Below are positions 58,673-64,000 of a stretch of DNA of 64,000 nucleotides, piece after piece. A program made the translations under genes and the position numbers. The stretch lies in assembly GCA_026709935.1 (NCBI GenBank), contig JAPOSC010000059.1:1-64000 (forward strand). Direction: 5' to 3'. Within the stretch, counting starts at the first letter, position 1. Every line of letters begins with the position of its first letter. The stretch is from Thiotrichales bacterium (GTDB lineage: Bacteria > Pseudomonadota > Gammaproteobacteria > HK1). Under the pieces are notes generated by a model. That model made no database searches. It had not been told where the DNA came from and saw nothing but the letters and a program-made list of their open reading frames with translations.

Positions 58673-59815
58673 TTACCCCCGCGCCTCGATCGACACGTAC
58701 TCCCGGGCTTCCGGCCCGGTGTAGAGCAGGCGGGGGCGGATCAGGATGTTGTTCTCTAGCTGTTCCATCGCCTGCACTGTCCAGCCCGGAATGCGGCCGA
58801 TGGCGAAGATGGGGACGAAGAGATCCTGCGGGACCCCGTGCAGGTGGTAGACGATGCCGGCGTAGAAGTCGACGTTCACGTTGACGCCGTGCCGGGCGTA
58901 GGGCCGCATCGCATCCACGAGTGCTTCCAGGATTGCGTACCACTGCGGCTGGCCCATCTCCTCGGACAGCCGCTTCACCCCCGCCCGCATGTGCCGGGCC
59001 CGCGGGTCCTCGGCCCGATAGACCCGGTGGCCGAAGCCCATGATCGGCTGCCGGGCCTTGCGCCGGGCCTTGACGTAGGCCGCCGCCTGCGACGGATCGC
59101 CGATCTCCCGGGCCATCAGCATCACGTTCTCCGCCGCGCCGCCGTGGGCGGGGCCGGAGAGGGCCGCCACCGCGGCGGTGACGGCGGCGTGGAGGTTTGC
59201 CTCGGTGCTGACCACCACCCGCGCGGTGAACGACGACGCGTTCGAGCCGTGCTCGGCGTGCAGCACCATGTCGGTATCCATCAGCGACGCGGCGTCCTCG
59301 CTGGGCCGCTCGCCCTTGAGCATGTGGAGGAAGTTGGCGGCGTGGCCAAGTTCGGCGGATGCAGGCACGGGATCACGGCCCTGACGGATATGGTGGTGCG
59401 CGGTCACGATCACCGGCACCTGGGAAGTCAGCCGGATACCCTTGCGGCGGGTGGCTTCGAGCGAGTTGTCGCCCGTCTCGAGGTCGAACGCGGCGAGCGC
59501 GGACACCGCGGTCCGCAGCACCTCCATCGGATGCGCATCCTTCACCGCACGAATGATGTCGAAGATCGCATCGGGTACCTCGCGCGCATCCTTGAGCGCT
59601 GCGTCGAACGCATCAAGCTCGGTCGCGGTGGGCAGGTCGTCGTACAGCAGCAGATAGGCGGTCTCCTCGAACGACGAGTGCGCCGCGAGGTCGTGAATCG
59701 AGTAGCCGCGGTACCGGAGCTCGCCCGCTCGGCCATCGATGAGGGTGGTGGGCGAGCGGTCGAAGCACAGGTCCTTCAAGCCGCGGTGAACCGCCGGCTG
59801 ATTCGCATCCGTCAT
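58673..59815 (-). CDS. citrate synthase (or 2-methylcitrate synthase)
   Basis: A 380-residue type I citrate synthase family member. The catalytic residues are present: H in SGPAHGGAAENVM, H in IMGFGHRVYRAEDPRARHM, and D in NVNVDFYAGIVYHLHG. Also GRAGELRYRGYSIHDLAAHS and HAEHGSNASSFTARVVVST. Condenses oxaloacetate with acetyl-CoA (or propionyl-CoA). The short length resembles methylcitrate synthases and archaeal-type citrate synthases; the isolated context cannot separate them. Start ATG 59813-59815 (MTDANQPAVHRGL); an ATG three codons upstream, right after GGAGGGG, is also possible. Divergent from the YbaK-like gene. Confidence 0.92.
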   Translation of the reverse strand: MTDANQPAVHRGLKDLCFDRSPTTLIDGRAGELRYRGYSIHDLAAHSSFEETAYLLLYDDLPTATELDAFDAALKDAREVPDAIFDIIRAVKDAHPMEVLRTAVSALAAFDLETGDNSLEATRRKGIRLTSQVPVIVTAHHHIRQGRDPVPASAELGHAANFLHMLKGERPSEDAASLMDTDMVLHAEHGSNASSFTARVVVSTEANLHAAVTAAVAALSGPAHGGAAENVMLMAREIGDPSQAAAYVKARRKARQPIMGFGHRVYRAEDPRARHMRAGVKRLSEEMGQPQWYAILEALVDAMRPYARHGVNVNVDFYAGIVYHLHGVPQDLFVPIFAIGRIPGWTVQAMEQLENNILIRPRLLYTGPEAREYVSIEARG

Positions 59816-60018
59816 GAGCTGCATCCCCTCCTCATCGATCGCTGGTTGCAAGTGGCGCCCGGGCCTTCGAAGATCGGCGGCGCACTGCTCACGCCGAACT
59901 CCCGCACTCCGGGTGGAACGCGGATTTTAGCCCGGATTGCGCACCAGCTTGCGGCGGCGGACGCGGCGCCGGCGGGATCGCTCGGGCCGGGAGGTGCCCT
60001 GCCCACGGAGGCTGAACC

Positions 60019-60492
60019 ATGGCAAGAATGAGGGGAACCGACCGGTTCCGGGCCGCGCTCGAGGCGGCTTCGCTCGAATGTGAAATCCGCACCCTGCCCG
60101 ACTCCACCCGCACCGCGGTCGAAGCCGCCGCCGCGGTCGGGTGTTCGGTGAGCGAGATCGCGAAATCCCTCGTGTTCCGCACCGGCGACCGCGCGGTGGT
60201 CGCGATCATGAGCGGAGACAACCGGCTCGACCCCGCCAAGCTCGCCGCCGCGCTCGGAGAGAAGGTCGCACGGGCGGACGCGGATTTCGTGCGGGCGGCC
60301 ACCGGGTTCGCCATCGGCGGCGTCCCGCCCCTCGGGCACGCCACCCCCGCCGACATCTTCATGGACGAGGATCTGTTCCGCTTCGGCGAAATCTGGGCCG
60401 CGGCGGGCAGCCCGTACAACGTGTTCGCGATCACGCCGGCGAGGCTCCGCGATGCCAGCGGAGCCTCGGTGATGGAGTTGAAAACGGACTGA
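60019..60492 (+). CDS. YbaK/ProX-type aminoacyl-tRNA deacylase
   Basis: A 157-residue free-standing editing domain that removes mischarged amino acids from tRNA (Cys- or Ala-tRNA-Pro in characterised members). Family sequence: AAAVGCSVSEIAKSLVFRTG with the conserved K, AVVAIMSGDNRLDPAKLAAA, ADFVRAATGFAIGGVPPLGH (the GxxxGGxxPxG-type loop) and MDEDLFRFGEIWAAAGSPYN. Start ATG 60019 behind CGGAGG. Substrate specificity cannot be told from sequence. Confidence 0.9.
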   Translation: MARMRGTDRFRAALEAASLECEIRTLPDSTRTAVEAAAAVGCSVSEIAKSLVFRTGDRAVVAIMSGDNRLDPAKLAAALGEKVARADADFVRAATGFAIGGVPPLGHATPADIFMDEDLFRFGEIWAAAGSPYNVFAITPARLRDASGASVMELKTD

Positions 60493-60536
60493 CGGACCCC
60501 GCCCGGATGCGCCCGGATAGAGAGGTCAATCTCCCC

Positions 60537-61721
60537 TCAGGGCGCCAGCGCCTGCGCGAGCGTCCGTGCGTTGTGGCGCATCATGTCGAGATACGTTGGC
60601 GCGGGGCCTTCGGGACCGGAGAGCGCGCCGGGATAGAGCGTGCCGCCCACCGTGGCGCCCGTCTCGTCCGCGATGCGCTTCAGGAGCCGGGGATCGGCGA
60701 TGTTCTCCAGGAACACGGCGCGGATGCCCTCGCTCCGGATGAGCTCGATCAGGCGCACGACATCCTTTGCGGACGCCTCGGATTCCGTGCTGATTCCCTG
60801 AGGCGCGATGAAGGCGAGCCCGTAGTCGCGGCCGAAGTACTGGAATGCGTCATGTGACGTGACGATGGTGCGAGCGCTCTCGGGAAGTTTGGCAAGCAGG
60901 CCGCCGATCTCGGCGTCGAGCGCCTCGATCTCGGCCACGTAGGCAGCGCGATTCCGGTAGAACACGCTTGCGTGGTCCGGATCGATCTTCGCAAGAGCCG
61001 CCGTCACGTTGTCCACGTAGGTCACTGCGTTTCGCAGGCTCTGCCAGGCATGCGGATCGAATGCGCCGTGGTGATGTCCGTGGTGTCCGTCGTGCTCATC
61101 GTGCCCTTCGTGCCCTTCGTGCCCTTCGTGTGCGTCATGCTCAGCGTGCTTGTCATGCTCGTCACGCCCATCGTGCTCGTCGTGCCCTTCATCCTCGTCA
61201 TGCTCGGCGTGTTCGTCGTGCTCGTCATGCCCATCGTGCCCGGTGTGCTTGTCATGCCCGTCATGCCCGTCATGCTCGTCGTGCCCGTCGTGCTCGGCAT
61301 GTTCGTCATGCTCGTCATCATGCTCTTCGTGGCCATCCCCGTGATCGTCCTCGAAGGTGATCGGCTCGATCCCCGCGGTGGCGACCACGTGCACGCCGCC
61401 GAAATCCGCCGATTCGATCAGCCGGTCCAACCACCCCTCGAAGTCGAGGCCGTTGACCACGAGGACATCCGCCTCGCTCACCGCGCGGGCGGCGGTCGGG
61501 GTCGGTCGGTACACATGCGCATCTCCGTCCGGCCCGACCAGCGTGGTGACCGCCACGTGTTCGCCGCCGATACGCGACACCATGTCGCCGAGAATCGAGA
61601 AGGTGGCGACCACCCGAATCGGCGCGTCGGACTCGGCCGATGCCGGGGCTAGGACCGCTGCGGTCGCCGCCACAGCCGCCGCCACGGCGGTGGATTTGAG
61701 CAGGGCTCTGCGTGTGATCAT
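60537..61721 (-). CDS. znuA: zinc ABC transporter substrate-binding protein ZnuA with long His/Asp-rich loop
   Basis: A periplasmic zinc-binding protein (cluster A-I). Of 394 residues the first about 30 form an export signal with a twin-arginine-like start (MITRRALLKSTAVAAAVAAT). The zinc ligands are visible: H in GPDGDAHVYRPTPTAARAV, H in GAFDPHAWQSLRNAV, H in VTSHDAFQYFGRDYG, and a late acidic residue. Between about 125 and 225 is a loop of repeated GHDEH/EHDGHDEHD units, far longer than the usual His-rich loop. Start ATG 61719-61721 with GGAGG. It is last in zur-peptide-znuC-znuB-znuA; znuB ends 16 nt upstream. Confidence 0.94.
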   Translation of the reverse strand: MITRRALLKSTAVAAAVAATAAVLAPASAESDAPIRVVATFSILGDMVSRIGGEHVAVTTLVGPDGDAHVYRPTPTAARAVSEADVLVVNGLDFEGWLDRLIESADFGGVHVVATAGIEPITFEDDHGDGHEEHDDEHDEHAEHDGHDEHDGHDGHDKHTGHDGHDEHDEHAEHDEDEGHDEHDGRDEHDKHAEHDAHEGHEGHEGHDEHDGHHGHHHGAFDPHAWQSLRNAVTYVDNVTAALAKIDPDHASVFYRNRAAYVAEIEALDAEIGGLLAKLPESARTIVTSHDAFQYFGRDYGLAFIAPQGISTESEASAKDVVRLIELIRSEGIRAVFLENIADPRLLKRIADETGATVGGTLYPGALSGPEGPAPTYLDMMRHNARTLAQALAP

Positions 61722-61737
61722 TGAGAGATAACCTCCG

Positions 61738-62607
61738 TCAGGCTTCAAGATGGCGTCGCACGGCGACGCGCGCGGCAAGGCTGCCCACCGGCCCGAGAGC
61801 CAGCGATATCCCGTAGACGAGACCCGCCACCAGGATGATGGCCGGCCCGGAAGGCAGGCTGAAGTGGTAGGAAAGAAGCAGGCCACCGACGCACGCGATC
61901 AGGGCGATGCCGACCGCGACCGCGATCAGCGCCCCGATCTGTGCGGCCCAGAAACGCGCGGCGGCGGCCGGCAGGATCATGATGCCGACGGCCATCAGCG
62001 TACCGAGCGCATGGAACCCGCCGACGAGGTTCAGCACCACCAGCGCAAGGAAGGTGAAGTGCGTCATGGCGCTGAGCCCGCTGACCGAGCGCAGGAACTG
62101 CGGGTCCGCGCATTCGAGGACCAGCGCCCGGAACAGAGCCGCCAGCGTCAGCACCGAGACGCTCGCGATGGAGCACAGAAGGAGCAGCGCCGCGTCGTCG
62201 AGGGCAAGGACGGTGCCGAACAGGACGTGCATCAGGTCCACATTGCTGCCGCGCATGGAAACGATCACCACCCCGAGCGCCAGCGAGATGAGGTAGAAGG
62301 CGGCAAGGCTGGCATCTTCGCGCAGGGCGGTGGCGCGGGAGACGAAGCCGGCGAGCAGTGCCACCGCCATGCCTGCCACCAGTCCCCCGACAGTCATCGC
62401 GCCGAGGGACAGTCCGGCCACCAGATAACCCACGGCGGCACCCGGCAGGATCGCATGGGCCATCGCGTCGCCGGTCAGACTCATGCGGCGCAGCATCAGG
62501 AAGACCCCCACCGGGGTGGCGCCGACCGAGATGGCGACACAGCCGAGAAGCGCGCGGCGCATGAAGCCGAAGTCCGCGAACGGCTGGACCACCGCCTCCC
62601 ACATCAT
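61738..62607 (-). CDS. znuB: zinc ABC transporter permease ZnuB
   Basis: A 289-residue inner-membrane permease of the ABC-3 family with about eight helices. Conserved: FMRRALLGCVAISVGATPVG, FLMLRRMSLTGDAMAHAILP, GAAVGYLVAGLSLGAM and FLALVVLNLVGGFHALGTLM, then MILPAAAARFWA. Start ATG 62605-62607 overlaps the znuC stop (ATGA); an adjacent second ATG is possible. Works with ZnuC and ZnuA to import zinc. Confidence 0.95.
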   Translation of the reverse strand: MMWEAVVQPFADFGFMRRALLGCVAISVGATPVGVFLMLRRMSLTGDAMAHAILPGAAVGYLVAGLSLGAMTVGGLVAGMAVALLAGFVSRATALREDASLAAFYLISLALGVVIVSMRGSNVDLMHVLFGTVLALDDAALLLLCSIASVSVLTLAALFRALVLECADPQFLRSVSGLSAMTHFTFLALVVLNLVGGFHALGTLMAVGIMILPAAAARFWAAQIGALIAVAVGIALIACVGGLLLSYHFSLPSGPAIILVAGLVYGISLALGPVGSLAARVAVRRHLEA

Positions 62608-63347
62608 GCGGCTTGCCGCCCGCAGGTGTGCGGAGGGCCGGCACAGGCTTCGCACATCTGGCGGGCGCGGAACTGGTTCTCGGTCGTGAGGACCTGCGCG
62701 GTCGGCCCGTGTGCCACGAGCTCGCGCGCCAGCATCAGGGTTTGCGGGAAATGGGTGCGCACCGTATCCAGATCGTGCGAGACGGCCAGCACCGTGCGGC
62801 CTTCGCCGTGCCAGCGCCGCACCACGCCGATCAGATCGGCGGTAGTCCGGGCGTCGACCGCAGAGAACGGTTCGTCCAGGAGCACGAGCCGGGCGTCCTG
62901 CAACAGAAGCCGGGCGAAGAGCACGCGCTGCATCTGTCCGATCGACAGCGAACCGATGGGCCGGGACTCGAACCCGACCAACCCCACGGCGGAAATCGCA
63001 TCGGCGACGCGCGCACGATTGGCGGCGCGCAGATGTCCGAAGGCGCCGATCTCGCGCCACAGCCCCATCGCGACGAGATCCACGACCGACAACGGAAACG
63101 ACCGGTCGATGTCCGACTGCTGCGGGAGATAGCCGACCTCGCGGCGCGCGAGCGACCCGAAGGAAATCCGCCCCCCGAGCGGGCGAATCGCTCCGATCAC
63201 CCCCTTCAGCAGCGTGGACTTGCCCGCGCCGTTGGGGCCGACGATGGCGGTCAGAGCGCCTTCGGCGATCTCGCCGTCGAGCCGATACACGGCGGGCGTC
63301 CGGTCATAGCCCAGGGTCAGATCCTGGAATGAAAGGGCGTAGTTCAT
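62604..63347 (-). CDS. znuC: zinc ABC transporter ATPase ZnuC
   Basis: A 247-residue ABC ATPase starting at ATG 63345-63347 (MNYALSFQDLTLGYDRTPAV). Walker A VGPNGAGKSTLLKGV, Q-loop GYLPQQSDIDRSFPLSV, signature LSIGQMQRVLFARLLLQ (LSxGQ), Walker B LVLLDEPFSAVDA, H-loop AVSHDLDTVR. The C-terminus has C and H residues (RARQMCEACAGPPHTCGRQ) that could bind zinc. The start overlaps the stop of the 44-residue peptide gene (ATGA). Confidence 0.95.
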   Translation of the reverse strand: MNYALSFQDLTLGYDRTPAVYRLDGEIAEGALTAIVGPNGAGKSTLLKGVIGAIRPLGGRISFGSLARREVGYLPQQSDIDRSFPLSVVDLVAMGLWREIGAFGHLRAANRARVADAISAVGLVGFESRPIGSLSIGQMQRVLFARLLLQDARLVLLDEPFSAVDARTTADLIGVVRRWHGEGRTVLAVSHDLDTVRTHFPQTLMLARELVAHGPTAQVLTTENQFRARQMCEACAGPPHTCGRQAA

Positions 63348-63478
63348 GCCCCCCCCGGGGCGGAGGTCGCCCAGAAGAACCCGGCCCAGAGGGCGGCCAG
63401 CACGAGCGCCGCCCCGACGAGGCGCTGAGCGGCGCCCGCCGCGAGAAGCCGGAACCAAGGGGCGAATCGCTTCGTCAC
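63344..63478 (-). CDS. 44-residue single-pass membrane peptide within the zinc operon
   Basis: Begins at GTG 63476-63478, overlapping the zur stop (GTGA), and ends at TGA overlapping the znuC ATG (ATGA). The peptide reads MTKRFAPWFRLLAAGAAQRL then VGAALVLAALWAGFFWATSA and PGGA: a basic N-terminus and one hydrophobic helix of about 20 residues. Exact 4-nt overlaps on both sides argue that it is translated, as part of a zur-to-znuB coupled message. I know of no named family. Roles in stabilising the transporter or sensing are open. A weakness is that a frame linking two genes this way can arise by chance. Confidence 0.6.
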   Translation of the reverse strand: MTKRFAPWFRLLAAGAAQRLVGAALVLAALWAGFFWATSAPGGA

Positions 63479-63876
63479 GCCCGGCTCTCGGCCGATCCAC
63501 AGGCGCCGCACCGTCCATGAACCTCGATGACGTGACGCATCGGCGCAAACCCGGACTTCCCGGCGATGCCGGACAGCGCGGTCAGAAGATCAGTGGACGA
63601 GTTCTCTTCGACCACACCACAGTCGGTGCAAACCCAGAGAATCGGGGCGTCGCGATGACGTTCGCACTGACAAGCGACGAAGGCGTTGAGCGATTCGAGT
63701 CGGTGCACCTTCCCGCGCTCCATCAGAGCCGCAAGCGCCCGGTAGATCGTCGGTGGCGCCAGACGCGGATGCTCTTCGCGCAGGCATCGGAGCACATCGT
63801 AGGCGGACATCGGCACGCGGCAGCTTCGCAACACGTCCAGCACCTGCGCCTGCATCCGTTGTCCGCGCATGGACAT
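63475..63876 (-). CDS. zur: zinc uptake regulator Zur (Fur family)
   Basis: A 133-residue Fur-family repressor. Winged-helix domain: VPMSAYDVLRCLREEHPRLA, PPTIYRALAALMERGKVHRL. Dimerisation/metal domain: FVACQCERHRDAPILWVCTD, CGVVEENSSTDLL, and HGRCGACGSAE with the CxxC pair of the structural zinc site. The place at the head of a znu operon identifies it as Zur rather than Fur. A palindrome resembling a Zur box lies about 35-50 bp upstream, so it probably represses its own operon when zinc is sufficient. Confidence 0.93.
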   Translation of the reverse strand: MSMRGQRMQAQVLDVLRSCRVPMSAYDVLRCLREEHPRLAPPTIYRALAALMERGKVHRLESLNAFVACQCERHRDAPILWVCTDCGVVEENSSTDLLTALSGIAGKSGFAPMRHVIEVHGRCGACGSAESRA

Positions 63877-63907
63877 GAGATTCTGCTGCCGGGGAGAGGT
63901 AAGCCGG

Positions 63908-63926
63908 AAAGTTATAACATAACGTT
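63908..63926. promoter_or_regulatory. candidate Zur box upstream of zur
   Basis: On the minus strand AACGTTATGTTATAACTTT, with core GTTATAAC and flank ATGTTATAAC. It resembles the E. coli Zur operator (GAAATGTTATA...TATAACATTTC) and is the only AT-rich palindrome near the zur start (31-50 bp upstream). Confidence 0.7.
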
Positions 63927-63934
63927 CAAAGAGT

Positions 63935-64000
63935 TCAACCGCGCCCGAGCGCCGCCGCGAGTGCTCGTCCGACGTCGGACGGCGTGTCGAGCACCTCGAC
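63935..64000 (-). CDS. C-terminal end of an unidentified protein (partial)
   Basis: A frame entering from the right edge reads VEVLDTPSDVGRALAAALGR then G and stops at TGA (63935-63937). Only 21 residues are in the window, so no family can be named. The short distance to the Zur box (less than 15 bp) means the zur promoter lies close behind the end of this gene. Confidence 0.4.
   Translation of the reverse strand, partial: VEVLDTPSDVGRALAAALGRG

Noticed and set aside
60968-61652. Plus-strand frame rich in V, M, L and P opposite the ZnuA loop
   Set aside because: It is the reverse complement of His/Asp-rich repeats; hydrophobic composition is a by-product of GTG/CAC and CAT/ATG complementarity.

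Overview
The window is high-GC bacterial chromosome and its gene order is that of a free-living gammaproteobacterium. Diagnostic blocks are rpsP-rimM-trmD-rplS, ffh beside a CcsA/YpjD gene and a CorB-type gene, hfq-hflX-hflK-hflC-DUF2065-hisZ-purA, and rnr-rlmB-rpsF-rpsR-rplI-dnaB. HisZ implies a short-form HisG. CaiB, aldehyde dehydrogenase, GMC oxidoreductase and AtuA-family genes suggest a versatile heterotroph of the Chromatiales-like or marine/symbiont type. The lineage is an inference; no marker gene fixes it.

Layout. 1-3.7 kb is an accessory strip: two secreted Calx-beta proteins, a secreted protein of unknown family, a small cytosolic protein, two integrase remnants, a 14-C homopolymer and two palindromes, ending at a four-tRNA cluster (Lys, His, Arg, Pro). 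4.1-29.3 kb is housekeeping: xerD, ribosomal proteins and tRNA/rRNA modification, SRP, radA, an APS kinase fused to an altered ATP-sulfurylase domain, dnaB, RNase R, a tRNA-Leu, adenylosuccinate synthase and the Hfl/Hfq cluster. 29.4-34.4 kb has an atypical aspartate carbamoyltransferase with an apparent N-terminal frameshift, facing a PyrK-like flavoprotein, a CoA transferase and an aldehyde dehydrogenase.

34.4-44.2 kb is a defence island on the minus strand: hsdM, a self-inhibited Fic protein overlapping it, hsdS, hsdR and an OLD-like ATPase with a TOPRIM-type C-terminus. It sits between plus-strand metabolic genes (CaiB/ALDH on one side, a split AtuA pair on the other). 46-54 kb is metabolic: class II DAHP synthase, aminotransferase, alanine dehydrogenase, a coiled-coil membrane protein, GMC oxidoreductase and phosphotransacetylase.

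54.2-58.5 kb is a surface-lipoprotein module: a Slam-type outer-membrane protein directly downstream of a lipoprotein with two TbpB-like barrel repeats, with a divergent HTH protein and a 9-bp inverted repeat between them. After citrate synthase and a YbaK-type deacylase, the window closes with a zinc uptake operon (zur, a previously hidden 44-residue membrane peptide, znuC, znuB, znuA). Its first three junctions overlap by 4 nt, and a Zur-box-like palindrome lies upstream.

The most unusual observations are the RM-Fic-OLD island, the Slam/TbpB-like pair, the translationally coupled peptide in the zinc operon, the altered ATP sulfurylase domain, and a series of in-frame tandem repeats (S6 tail, AtuA insert, HTH protein tail).
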